DNA from: an uncultured Flavobacteriaceae bacterium
GTDB lineage: Bacteria > Bacteroidota > Bacteroidia > Flavobacteriales > Flavobacteriaceae
Length of the DNA: 32,014 nucleotides
Assembly: GCA_905479835.1 (NCBI GenBank)
Contig: CAJQNZ010000031.1
Coordinates: 1-32,014 of the forward strand
Reading direction: 5' to 3'
Every line of letters begins with the position of its first letter. Position 1 is the first letter of the stretch. The notes below the pieces were generated by a model that saw only the letters and a list, made by a program, of their open reading frames with translations, did no database searches and had not been told where the DNA came from. A program made the position numbers and the translations under genes. Below, in pieces: positions 7,078-15,028 of the stretch.

Positions 7078-9501
7078 ATGACTCTAAATAGATTTTTGCC
7101 TTTTCTTATATTTTTTATTTCAATTTGCACATTTTCACAGTCTAATGTGTATCGTGCTGAAAAAGAAAAAATAAATAATTTGGTTCATACTAAATTGGAT
7201 GTGCGTTTTGATATTCCAAATTCTATACTAAAAGGAGAAGCATGGATTACACTTACTCCACACTTTTTCCCAAGTTCTAAAGTAACTCTAGATGCCAAAG
7301 GAATGATTATTCATTCTGTAACTATGAATGGAAACAAGTTGCCTTTCAATTATTTTGAAAAAAAATTGTTAGTTATTGACTTAGATAAAACGTATCAAAA
7401 AGAGGATGAATTTACAGTAAATATAAAGTATACTTCTCAACCAGATAACTTTAAAGCAGCTAAAAAAGGATTGTATTTTATTGATCCAAGAGATGAAAAT
7501 CCAAATAAACCGACGCAGATATGGACAGAAGGAGAAACGGAAAATAATAGTAAATGGTTCCCAACAATTGATTCTCCAAATCAAAAATCTTCTCAAGAAA
7601 TTTCACTAACCGTTCCAGAAAAATTTGTCACACTTTCCAATGGTTTATTGACAGAGCAAGTAATGAATACTGATGGTACAAGAACAGATACTTGGAAGCA
7701 AGAGCAAAAACACGCTCCTTATTTATTTTTTATAGCAGCAGGAGAGTTTAGCATTGTAAAAGATACTTGGAAAGGAAAAGAAGTTAACTATTATGTTGAA
7801 AAAGAGCAAGAACCATTAGCCAAAAATATATTTGGAAAAACACCAAGAATGCTTCAATTTTTTGAAGATTTATTGGGTATAGAATATCCATGGGATAAGT
7901 ATAGTCAAATTGTCGTGAGAGACTATATAAGTGGTGCAATGGAGAATACAACAGCAGTTATACATGGTACAAGCGCATATCAAGATGCAGGTGAATTGAT
8001 TGATAAGAACTCACAGGAATCAACTATATCACATGAAGTTATTCATCATTGGTTTGGGAATTTAGTTACTGCAGAGAGTTGGAGTAATCTTGCTATGAAT
8101 GAAGCGTTTGCCAACTATGGCGAATATTTGTGGAATGAACATGAATATGGTAAAGATATCGCAGATCATCAATTGATGAAAGATAAAAACAGGTATTTAA
8201 ATGGCGCAAATGAGAATAAAAAATTAATCCGTTTTAAATATGAAAGTACAGATGATTTATTTGATCAAGTTAGTTACGAAAAAGGCGGACTTATATTACA
8301 TATGCTGCGTGAATATCTTGGCGATAAACTATTTTTTGAAGGATTGAAAAAATATTTAACAATTTATAAATATGGTACTGCAGAATCTCATCAATTTAGA
8401 TTGGCATTAGAAGAAGTAAGTGGAAAAGACTTAAATTGGTTTTTTAATCAATGGTTTTTAGGAAAAGGACATCCGAAGTTGCAGGTTACAAGTATTGTAG
8501 GGCAATTTGAAAATAAAATTCAAGTCTATATAAGGCAAACTGAAAATGTGTTTGAATTTCCGATTACTATTGAAGTCTATGAAGAATTAGGTAAGTCATC
8601 TCATGAGGTTTGGGTAGATTCTTCGGAGGAAGTATTTGAGTTTGCAATTGGATCTAAAGTAAAGCTCGTCAATATAGGCTCTTCAGATACACTCCTGTCT
8701 GAAATAACACAACGCAAAACGCTAGATGAGTATTTATACCAATATAAGCATGCGACAAACTATATAGACAGAAGAGATGCAATAGTGTATTTATCAGAAC
8801 ATCAAGGGGATAAAAAAGTATTTCGAGTTATTTCAGAAGCACTTAATGATAAGTCAATGCACTTGAGAATATTGGCATTAGAAAAAATAGACTTTGTAAA
8901 TAAATACAGCAAAGGAGATGCAATAAAAGCAGTTGAGAATTTGGCAAAAAATGATCCAGAAACATTGGTTAAAGCTGCAGCAAATATAACGTTAGCAAAG
9001 TTGGTCGATCCAGCTTACATTTCTCATTTCACGAATGCTTTAAATAGTAAATCTTATAAAGTAATAGAAAGTGCAATCGTAGCATTGTATCAACTTGATA
9101 AGGAGAGTACATTGAAGAAAATAGAAATTTTGCCAGAAAAAATAAAGGACAAGATGTCTACTGTTTTAACTGGTTATTATCTTGGAAAAAAAGATGTTAA
9201 GAATATGAATTTTATATCAAAGCATTTAATTCAAGGCTTGTTTTTTACACAAGATAAAAAAACTGCCAATGCTTATAAGGATGCGTTTATTTGGATTTCA
9301 AAAAGTGATAATAAAGTTGCGATTTCTAATCTTGTGGAAAGTTTAACCAGTTCAGGAATAAAATTCAAGAAATTCGGAGGTGATGCTGCAGCGATGAATT
9401 TTTTACGACAAATGAATGCTATGCAGAAAGAAACCAATCATTCCAATGAAGAAGAATTAATTATGCTGATACGTAAAGGTATGGCACAACTTGTAGATTA
9501 A
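7078..9501 (+). CDS. M1 family zinc aminopeptidase, exported
   Basis: An 807-residue protein with a signal peptide (FLPFLIFFISICTFSQ). The M1 exopeptidase motif GAMEN is at 286-290 and the zinc site HEVIHHW-X-E is HExxH at 319-323 with the third ligand Glu342, 19 residues after His323, inside NEAFANYGEYLW. The family releases N-terminal residues from peptides. The catalytic M1 core covers about residues 30-470, and the C-terminal third contains helical repeats of HEAT type (for example RRDAIVYLSEHQGDKKVF, MHLRILALEKIDF, KAAANITLAKLVD). Periplasmic or surface location is expected. It stands alone after the terminator at 6972-7004, and its stop codon is one base from the stop of the convergent HTH gene. 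Function as a nutrient-scavenging peptidase is inferred. Confidence 0.95.
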   Translation: MTLNRFLPFLIFFISICTFSQSNVYRAEKEKINNLVHTKLDVRFDIPNSILKGEAWITLTPHFFPSSKVTLDAKGMIIHSVTMNGNKLPFNYFEKKLLVIDLDKTYQKEDEFTVNIKYTSQPDNFKAAKKGLYFIDPRDENPNKPTQIWTEGETENNSKWFPTIDSPNQKSSQEISLTVPEKFVTLSNGLLTEQVMNTDGTRTDTWKQEQKHAPYLFFIAAGEFSIVKDTWKGKEVNYYVEKEQEPLAKNIFGKTPRMLQFFEDLLGIEYPWDKYSQIVVRDYISGAMENTTAVIHGTSAYQDAGELIDKNSQESTISHEVIHHWFGNLVTAESWSNLAMNEAFANYGEYLWNEHEYGKDIADHQLMKDKNRYLNGANENKKLIRFKYESTDDLFDQVSYEKGGLILHMLREYLGDKLFFEGLKKYLTIYKYGTAESHQFRLALEEVSGKDLNWFFNQWFLGKGHPKLQVTSIVGQFENKIQVYIRQTENVFEFPITIEVYEELGKSSHEVWVDSSEEVFEFAIGSKVKLVNIGSSDTLLSEITQRKTLDEYLYQYKHATNYIDRRDAIVYLSEHQGDKKVFRVISEALNDKSMHLRILALEKIDFVNKYSKGDAIKAVENLAKNDPETLVKAAANITLAKLVDPAYISHFTNALNSKSYKVIESAIVALYQLDKESTLKKIEILPEKIKDKMSTVLTGYYLGKKDVKNMNFISKHLIQGLFFTQDKKTANAYKDAFIWISKSDNKVAISNLVESLTSSGIKFKKFGGDAAAMNFLRQMNAMQKETNHSNEEELIMLIRKGMAQLVD

Positions 9502-9502
9502 A

Positions 9503-9877
9503 TTAAGGTTTATAACTCTTAAAAGTGCCGTTTTTATAAAAAACAACAATTTTTTCAATTTCTGAATTTTCAAAAGAATTTTCTGAAATACTTGAAATTT
9601 TTATTTCTTCATTATCAAGAGATGGAGTGGGAGAAATATCTTTTTCGATAGTTTTCGGAAATTCACCTTTTCCATTCAATAACCAATACAATTCTACAGT
9701 AGGATATTTATCTAAAATCTTCATCACAAAATCTAAACTAGGTTTATTCCTTCCAGACAATAAATGTGAAATACTCGAGCGCTGCACATAAATAGAATCA
9801 GCCAATGCAGTTGCAGTTAAATGGTAATAATCCATAATTATTTTCAGTCTATCAGCAAATTCAAGATTGTTTACCAT
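9503..9877 (-). CDS. XRE/CI-like HTH transcriptional regulator
   Basis: A 124-residue protein with an N-terminal helix-turn-helix of the XRE/lambda CI type: FADRLKIIMDYYHLTATALADSIYVQRSSISHLLSGRNKPSLDFVMKIL at residues 7-55, followed by YPTVELYWLLNGKGEFP, a segment typical of the chromosomal flavobacterial HTH regulators of this class. The C-terminal 50 residues are low-complexity and charged and end in VVFYKNGTFKSYKP. No peptidase (LexA/CI-type) domain is present. The gene has a clear promoter (9900-9907) overlapped by a palindrome at 9878-9901 immediately before the ATG, indicating autorepression. A copy of the flanking motif lies before the divergent M14 gene, a likely second target. Confidence 0.88.
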   Translation of the reverse strand: MVNNLEFADRLKIIMDYYHLTATALADSIYVQRSSISHLLSGRNKPSLDFVMKILDKYPTVELYWLLNGKGEFPKTIEKDISPTPSLDNEEIKISSISENSFENSEIEKIVVFYKNGTFKSYKP

Positions 9878-9901
9878 TGTAACATATCAGTATATATTAC
9901 A
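9878..9901. promoter_or_regulatory. Palindromic operator for the HTH regulator
   Basis: TGTAACATAT (9878-9887), a 4-base spacer and ATATATTACA (9892-9901) form an inverted repeat with 9 of 10 pairs matching. It touches the start codon (9875-9877) and the -7 box of the HTH gene, so binding there would block initiation. TGTAACATTAT recurs at 10068-10078. Confidence 0.6.
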
Positions 9902-9930
9902 AAGGTAAACTTTGAGAGAGTCATATCCAA
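9900..9930 (-). promoter_or_regulatory. Bacteroidota-type promoter of the HTH regulator gene
   Basis: On the minus strand TACCTTTG (complement of 9900-9907) matches the TAnnTTTG -7 box exactly, and TTG (complement of 9928-9930) lies 20 bases upstream at the position of the -33 element. The ATG follows about 22 bases downstream of the -7 box. Confidence 0.7.
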
Positions 9931-10138
9931 TGATTTTTTAAAAACAATATTAAATTAAAACTTATACTTTATATAATTTATATTAAACAACTAAAATGCA
10001 GTTGATTAAATTGTTATTATAAATTTTAGTTATAGGAAGAATATACAGGTTTAACAAAAATAATATTGTAACATTATTGCAAAATAGAAATTCTAAAATT
10101 CATTTGCTTCTTATTACAAATGTAAACTTTTGATTGTT

Positions 10139-10146
10139 TATTTTTG
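10139..10146 (+). promoter_or_regulatory. TAnnTTTG -7 box directly before the M14 peptidase gene
   Basis: TATTTTTG matches the Bacteroidota -7 consensus and ends only 4 bases before the ATG at 10151. If used, transcription would start at or next to the start codon, giving a leaderless message. No clear -33 element at the usual distance was found, so an upstream promoter remains possible. Confidence 0.4.
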
Positions 10147-10150
10147 TTCT

Positions 10151-11239
10151 ATGAAAGTGATAGAATTAGATCAATTAGAAGCATGGTATTTGGAAAATTT
10201 TCAATCAAAATTGGTTGGAAGAAGAATACTATTTGATGATATTTCACCACTTATTGATAATTTGGATAAAATATTTCAAAGAGATATTGTTGGGTTTTCA
10301 GTAAATCAAATTCCTATTTACAAGATATCAATAGGAAATGGTTCAAAAAGAATTATGATATGGTCTCAAATGCACGGAAACGAGAGTACTGGAACGAAAG
10401 CTTTATTTGATTTGTTCAATTTTTTCTCAAACCCAAAAGAATTGTCACATTTTGCAGATACTATTTTAGAGAATTGTTCATTGATTTTCATTCCTATATT
10501 AAATCCAGACGGATCTATTAATTTTACACGAGAAAACGCTGAAACTATTGATTTAAATAGAGATGCAGTAGATTTAAAAGCGATAGAGAGTAGAATTCTA
10601 CGCACTATACTGGATGAATTTCAACCACAATTTTGTTTTAATCTACATGATCAACGTTCAATATTTAATGTTGAAAACACACATAATCCAGCAATATTAT
10701 CATTCCTAGCGCCTTCTGAAGAAAAAACTAGGAAAGTAACCCAAGGGAGGAAAGAAACCATGAGTGTCATCGTAAGTATGAATGATTTATTACAACAAGA
10801 AATTCCAAATTGCATAGGTAGATATACAGATGAATTTTATCCAACAGCTACTGGTGATAATTTTCAAAAACTAGGTCATAATACGATTCTTATTGAAGCA
10901 GGACACTTCCCTAACGATTATCAAAGAGAAATTACTCGAAAACTTAATTTTTATGCCCTTCTACAAGGAATATATACAATTTCTGTTGAAAACCAATATA
11001 GAAATTGGAAGCATTATTTTAACATACCTAATAATGATAAGAAGTTTTTTGATATTATTTATAGAAATACAAAAATCATAGAGAACGGTAAGGATCAAAT
11101 AACGAATATTGGAATTGTATTTAAATATAAAATTGAAAATGATAAGTTAATTCAATATGAAGAGTATGAAAAGAAAGGAGATCTTACATCCTATTTTGGA
11201 CATATAGAGATTGATTTAAATAATAAATCGATTTCGTAA
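10151..11239 (+). CDS. M14 family zinc carboxypeptidase-like protein
   Basis: A 362-residue protein from the ATG at 10151. Zinc ligands are His75 and Glu78 in the HGNESTG motif and His166 in NLHDQR, with the catalytic Glu249 in IEAGHF. An intermediate NPDGS...IDLNRDA segment carries the Asn-Arg pair that binds the substrate carboxylate in M14 peptidases. There is no signal peptide, so the protein is cytoplasmic. A longer start at TTG 10130 is unlikely because the -7 promoter box lies inside that extension. M14 members in this group cleave C-terminal residues or peptidoglycan-type amide bonds; the substrate cannot be told. The upstream region repeats the motif found at the divergent HTH repressor promoter, suggesting control by it. 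Confidence 0.88.
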   Translation: MKVIELDQLEAWYLENFQSKLVGRRILFDDISPLIDNLDKIFQRDIVGFSVNQIPIYKISIGNGSKRIMIWSQMHGNESTGTKALFDLFNFFSNPKELSHFADTILENCSLIFIPILNPDGSINFTRENAETIDLNRDAVDLKAIESRILRTILDEFQPQFCFNLHDQRSIFNVENTHNPAILSFLAPSEEKTRKVTQGRKETMSVIVSMNDLLQQEIPNCIGRYTDEFYPTATGDNFQKLGHNTILIEAGHFPNDYQREITRKLNFYALLQGIYTISVENQYRNWKHYFNIPNNDKKFFDIIYRNTKIIENGKDQITNIGIVFKYKIENDKLIQYEEYEKKGDLTSYFGHIEIDLNNKSIS

Positions 11240-11289
11240 AGATTCATTGAATTTATGATAATAAAAATTACTTTTTGTTAAATATTTCT

Positions 11290-11297
11290 TATTTTTG
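11290..11297 (+). promoter_or_regulatory. -7 box of the Lrp-type regulator gene
   Basis: TATTTTTG matches TAnnTTTG and lies 33 bases before the ATG at 11330, leaving a leader of roughly 25 bases. Confidence 0.5.
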
Positions 11298-11329
11298 CAT
11301 TCAATTACCATATAAAAAAGTAATTTATT

Positions 11330-11809
11330 ATGAAAAAATATATTTTAGATGAAATTGATCATCAAATTCTTGATATTTTAATTGATAATGCAAGAACTCC
11401 TTTTACTGACATAGCTAAACAACTAGTTGTATCTGCAGGTACAATTCATGTACGTGTTAAAAAAATGGAAGAAGAGGGAATTATTATGGGATCTACCTTG
11501 ACATTGGATTATGAAAAAATGAATTATTCATTTATAGCACATGTTGGAGTTTACCTTGAAAAAACTTCAAAAACAATGACAGTTATAGAAGAATTAAAAA
11601 AAATAGCAAATATTACAGTTGCTTATATAACTGCAGGGAAATACAATGTTTTCTGTAAAATACGTGCTAAAGACACCAATCATGCGAAAGAAATTATTTT
11701 TCAAATAGATGATATAGAGGGAGTTGCTCGTACGGAAACTATGATTTCACTTGAAGAAAGTATAAATGATAAAAAAAGGTTGATGCATTCAATTTTTAGA
11801 GAACTTTAA
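11330..11809 (+). CDS. Lrp/AsnC family transcriptional regulator
   Basis: A 159-residue regulator. The N-terminal HTH (about residues 6-60) reads DEIDHQILDILIDNARTPFTDIAKQLVVSAGTIHVRVKKMEEEGII, the standard AsnC pattern, with the recognition helix at SAGTIHVRVKKM. The C-terminal ligand-binding ferredoxin-like domain (about 70-150) contains AHVGVYLEKT, VAYITAGKYNVFCKIRAKD and the closing IEGVARTETMISLEES. Family members form octamers and respond to amino acids. It has its own promoter and terminator and so is monocistronic. The following gene is a 2-oxoacid dehydrogenase that would consume keto acids from amino acid breakdown, making it a plausible target, but this is inference. Confidence 0.93.
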   Translation: MKKYILDEIDHQILDILIDNARTPFTDIAKQLVVSAGTIHVRVKKMEEEGIIMGSTLTLDYEKMNYSFIAHVGVYLEKTSKTMTVIEELKKIANITVAYITAGKYNVFCKIRAKDTNHAKEIIFQIDDIEGVARTETMISLEESINDKKRLMHSIFREL

Positions 11810-11828
11810 ATAAAAATTTACATTCCAT

Positions 11829-11862
11829 AAAAAACCTTATCAATTTTTGGTAAGGTTTTTTT
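11829..11862 (+). terminator. Intrinsic terminator after the Lrp-type gene
   Basis: AAAAAACCTTA (11829-11839) pairs with TAAGGTTTTTT (11851-11861), extended inside by T-G and C-G pairs to a 7-nt loop, and ends in a T-run. It lies 20 bases after the stop codon. Confidence 0.85.
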
Positions 11863-11951
11863 ATGAAGTTTTGTTTTTTGCAGTATATTTAAACAATTAA
11901 AAACAACATATTATCATTACATATAAAAACCATAATTTAACAGACAGTCAG

Positions 11952-13889
11952 TTGGTTAAATTGTACAAATCACTTCTCAAACCGAGAATGATTGAAGAAA
12001 AAATGTTAGTCCTATTGCGTCAAGGTAAAATCTCTAAATGGTTTTCAGGCATAGGACAAGAAGCTATTGCTGTAGGTGTAACCTCTTCATTGGATACGGA
12101 TGAATACATTTTGCCTATGCACAGGAACCTTGGTGTATTTACAACAAGAGAAGTCCCATTATATAGGCTTTTCTCTCAATGGCAAGGAAAAATGAACGGA
12201 TTTACCAAGGGTAGAGATCGATCTTTTCACTTTGGAACTCAAGAATATAATATTATAGGAATGATTTCTCATTTGGGTCCACAACTAGGTGTTGCAGACG
12301 GAATTGCATTGGCTCATAAATTAAGAAAAGAGAATAAAGTTACTGCTGTTTTTTCAGGTGAAGGAGGGACAAGTGAAGGCGACTTTCATGAAGCATTAAA
12401 CATTTCATCTGTCTGGAATTTACCAGTTCTTTTTTGCATTGAAAATAATGGCTATGGATTATCTACGCCTAGCACACAGCAGTTTGCCAATCCAGATATT
12501 GCTGATAAAGGAATAGGGTATGGGATGGAAAGTCATATTATAGATGGGAATAATATCGTTGAAGTATATAGTAAAATATCAGAAATAGTTAAAAGTATAC
12601 GTAAGAAACCTCGTCCAGTATTGATTGAATTTAAAACTTTCAGAATGCGAGGTCATGAAGAGGCGAGCGGTATTAAGTACGTTCCCAAAGAAATGACTGA
12701 ACAATGGGCGGCAAAAGATCCAATTAAGAATTTTCAAAAATATTTATTGGATAAAAAATTGATTACACTTGATGAAATTTTAACTTTCAAAAAAGGAATC
12801 AGTAATGAAATTGACCTTAATTGGAAAAAAGCAGCAAAAGAAGACATCGTTGTTTCTTCTGTTTCAAATGAACTTTCGGATGTTTATAAGCCATTTGATT
12901 ATAATGAAGTAAGTCCTTCAAACAAGAAGACAAAAATACGTCTCGTAGACGCTATATCAGATAGTCTACGTCAATCTATGGAGAAAGATGATGCTATGGT
13001 TATAATGGGACAAGACATTGCAGACTATGGAGGTGTTTTTAAAATTACGGAAGGTTTTTTAGAACAATTTGGAGAAGATAGAATACGCAATACACCTATT
13101 TGCGAATCTGGAATTATTGAAACTGCTTATGGATTGTCTCTCAATGGAATTAAAAGCGTTGTTGAATTGCAATTTTCAGACTTTGTAACTTCAGGATTTA
13201 ATCCTGTGGTTAATTTATTGGCGAAGTCTTTTTATCGTTGGGGACAGAACGCTTCGATTGTTCTGAGAATGCCTTGTGGAGCAGATGTAGGTGCTGGTCC
13301 TTTTCATAGTCAGACCAATGAGGCTTGGTTTACCAAAACTCCAGGGCTTAAAGTTGTATATCCTGCTTTCCCCCAAGATGCTAAGGGACTTCTTGCCACT
13401 GCAATTAATGATCCTAATCCAGTATTGTTTTTCGAACATAAAGCAATTTATAGATCTATATATCAAGAAGTTTCAGATGATTACTTCACGATACCATTTG
13501 GTAAAGCCAACTTATTAAAAGAAGGAAATCAAGTTACTGTTATATCTTATGGAGCAGGAGTTCATTGGGCATTAAAATCATTGGAAGAAGTTACTTATTC
13601 TGCTGATTTAATAGATTTAAGGACACTTCAACCTCTTGATACTGAAATTATTTATGCCTCAGTAAGAAAAACTGGAAAGGTTATTATTCTTCAGGAAGAT
13701 AGCCAATTTGGTGGTATCGCGTCTGATTTATCAGCAATGATTACTGAAAACTGTTTTGAATCTTTAGATGCTCCAGTGAAGCGTTGTGCAAGTATTGAAA
13801 CACCGATACCCTTCGCAAAACAATTGGAAGATACTTATTTATCAAAAAGTAGGTTTGTTGATGATTTAAATGACCTTATGAATTATTAA
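11952..13889 (+). CDS. 2-oxoacid dehydrogenase E1, alpha and beta subunits fused
   Basis: A thiamine-diphosphate E1 with both subunits in one chain. The alpha part (residues 1 to about 325) has KISKWFSGIGQEAIAVG, the HRNLG and HFG loops and the TPP-binding segment from GEGGTSEGDFHEAL (starts at 136) to ENN. The beta part (from about 328) has KIRLVDAISDSL, VIMGQDIADYGGVF, CESGIIETAYGLSLNG, GPFHSQTNEAWF and VILQEDSQFGG. It decarboxylates a branched-chain 2-oxoacid (or pyruvate) and passes the acyl group to E2 lipoate. No E2 or E3 gene is nearby. The only standard start is TTG at 11952; there is no in-frame ATG before the stop at 11898-11900, yet the frame continues upstream as LTDSQ, which resembles the usual N-terminus, so the true start may be an ATT/ATC at 11910-11918. 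Confidence 0.93.
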   Translation: MVKLYKSLLKPRMIEEKMLVLLRQGKISKWFSGIGQEAIAVGVTSSLDTDEYILPMHRNLGVFTTREVPLYRLFSQWQGKMNGFTKGRDRSFHFGTQEYNIIGMISHLGPQLGVADGIALAHKLRKENKVTAVFSGEGGTSEGDFHEALNISSVWNLPVLFCIENNGYGLSTPSTQQFANPDIADKGIGYGMESHIIDGNNIVEVYSKISEIVKSIRKKPRPVLIEFKTFRMRGHEEASGIKYVPKEMTEQWAAKDPIKNFQKYLLDKKLITLDEILTFKKGISNEIDLNWKKAAKEDIVVSSVSNELSDVYKPFDYNEVSPSNKKTKIRLVDAISDSLRQSMEKDDAMVIMGQDIADYGGVFKITEGFLEQFGEDRIRNTPICESGIIETAYGLSLNGIKSVVELQFSDFVTSGFNPVVNLLAKSFYRWGQNASIVLRMPCGADVGAGPFHSQTNEAWFTKTPGLKVVYPAFPQDAKGLLATAINDPNPVLFFEHKAIYRSIYQEVSDDYFTIPFGKANLLKEGNQVTVISYGAGVHWALKSLEEVTYSADLIDLRTLQPLDTEIIYASVRKTGKVIILQEDSQFGGIASDLSAMITENCFESLDAPVKRCASIETPIPFAKQLEDTYLSKSRFVDDLNDLMNY

Positions 13890-13891
13890 AA

Positions 13892-14074
13892 ATGCTTGAA
13901 CATTTTTTTCAATGTCCTTATTGCTGGGAAGAAATTTCATTTTTGTTGGATTCTTCAATTGCATCTAGCGAATATATAGAGGATTGTGAAATCTGTTGTA
14001 ATCCTATTGAAACTAATGTAAATTTCGACACTGAAGTTCTGATTTCATTTGAAATAAAAAATTTAGAACAGTAG
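13892..14074 (+). CDS. CPXCG-motif small cysteine-rich protein
   Basis: A 60-residue protein with two Cys pairs, CPYC at residues 8-11 and CEIC at 32-35, spaced as in the CPXCG family (CPxCG...CxxCC). It probably binds one zinc ion. The first pair here is CPYCW rather than CPxCG, a minor departure. The function of the family is unknown. The gene starts two bases after the E1 stop and ends two bases before the TRIC-type channel gene, so the three form an operon. Confidence 0.85.
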   Translation: MLEHFFQCPYCWEEISFLLDSSIASSEYIEDCEICCNPIETNVNFDTEVLISFEIKNLEQ

Positions 14075-14076
14075 TT

Positions 14077-14694
14077 ATGGATATTTTATATGTGTTGGAT
14101 ATTTTGGGAACTTTTGCATTTGCAATAAGTGGTGCTCTTGTTGCTTCAAATAAAAAATTTGATTTATTTGGTGTGATAATAATTGCGTTTGCAACTGCAG
14201 TAGGAGGAGGGATGATACGTGATATTCTTATCGATGCACATCCAATTAATTGGATAGGTGAATTGAATTATATCTGGACAATTTTAATAGCAGTTTTATT
14301 TACTTATTTATTCAAAAGTAAAATTGCACCGTTGAGTAAAACGATGTTTCTCTTTGATACTATTGGAATCAGTGTTTTTACGCTTCTTGGCATCCAGAAA
14401 GGGTTGAATTATGATTTGCATCCTTTTATCGCAGTAGTTATGGGTATGGTATCAGCTGTTATGGGTGGAGTTATAAGGGATATTTTAACTAATCAGATTC
14501 CGCTGATTTTCAGAAAAGAAATTTATGCTTCTGCTTGTTTACTAGGAGGAGTTGTATTTTTAATATGCAATTACTTCGAACTTTCGGAACTTGTAAGGAT
14601 TACAGCGACAATGAGTTCGATTATAATTGTACGTCTTGTGGCTGTTAAATACAGACTAGAATTGCCAAAAATTAAAGATGATTTATTTAAATAA
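14077..14694 (+). CDS. TRIC-type (UPF0126) cation channel family membrane protein
   Basis: A 205-residue, about seven-helix membrane protein with the internal duplication of this family. Each half has the signature glycine-rich segment: AFATAVGGGMIRDILIDAHPINW at about residues 38-60 and VVMGMVSAVMGGVIRDILTNQIPLIF at about 126-150. Prokaryotic members (YadS/UPF0126) are trimeric cation or amino acid permeable channels; the glycine-related name is predicted in part from riboswitch associations elsewhere. It lies in the inner membrane and is the last gene of the E1 operon. The transported species is not known from sequence. Confidence 0.9.
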   Translation: MDILYVLDILGTFAFAISGALVASNKKFDLFGVIIIAFATAVGGGMIRDILIDAHPINWIGELNYIWTILIAVLFTYLFKSKIAPLSKTMFLFDTIGISVFTLLGIQKGLNYDLHPFIAVVMGMVSAVMGGVIRDILTNQIPLIFRKEIYASACLLGGVVFLICNYFELSELVRITATMSSIIIVRLVAVKYRLELPKIKDDLFK

Positions 14695-14710
14695 TTTTAA
14701 ATATAAAATT

Positions 14711-14729
14711 TATAAAATCTCATTTTATA
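14711..14729 (+). terminator. AT-rich hairpin after the TRIC gene, possible weak terminator
   Basis: TATAAAAT (14711-14718), loop CTC and ATTTTATA (14722-14729) form a perfect 8-bp stem 17 bases after the stop codon, with T-rich sequence further downstream. The stem has no GC pair, so termination strength is doubtful. Confidence 0.35.
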
Positions 14730-14837
14730 GTTAAAAATATCTTTTTATTTTTTAAAAATAGCATCTCAAATTCGATTTATTAACATATATTGCGAAAAAA
14801 TTATTGCTATTAATTTTTGAAAAAGTGACTTTATTAT

Positions 14838-14872
14838 AAATTAAGTGTCTTATTAATAAACACTTAATTTTT
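14838..14872. repeat. Inverted repeat in the 14695-15028 gene-poor stretch
   Basis: AAATTAAGTGT (14838-14848) pairs perfectly over 11 bp with ACACTTAATTT (14860-14870), loop 11 nt, followed by TT. It lies about 40 bases before a small ORF. It may be a terminator, an operator or a leader hairpin. The rest of this 334-base stretch is AT-rich and shows nothing else apart from the small ORF and the weak hairpin at 14711-14729. Confidence 0.5.
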
Positions 14873-14908
14873 ATTAAGTCATCATTTTAATTTAAAAAAG
14901 AAAAAGAG

Positions 14909-15016
14909 ATGAAACACTTATCCTCACCCAAAAGAATTGCTTTACTTTTAATAATTATTATACCTTTTTTATTTTCAGTACCTCTTTTCAGTATGCTGTA
15001 TAAAATGTTTATGTAA
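14909..15016 (+). CDS. Small membrane protein, 35 residues, hypothetical
   Basis: The ATG at 14909 opens a 35-codon ORF. It starts MKHLSSPKR, continues with an uninterrupted hydrophobic helix (IALLLIIIIPFLFSVPLF) and ends SMLYKMFM. The layout of a short Lys/Arg-containing N-terminus plus a single 18-20-residue helix is that of small bacterial membrane proteins. A purine-rich stretch (AAAAAAGAAAAAGAG) directly precedes the ATG. It sits 12 bases before the convergent four-helix membrane protein gene. No homologue is recognised, and coding status rests on topology and the purine-rich leader only. Confidence 0.5.
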   Translation: MKHLSSPKRIALLLIIIIPFLFSVPLFSMLYKMFM

Positions 15017-15028
15017 GAAAGTTTTTAT

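Noticed and set aside
9503-9877. CI-like regulator as sign of a prophage
   Set aside because: No integrase, structural, lysis or replication phage genes are present and no attachment repeats were seen; this HTH class is common in flavobacterial chromosomes.
10130-10150. Extended TTG start for the M14 gene
   Set aside because: The extension contains the -7 promoter box; the ATG at 10151 is the better start.
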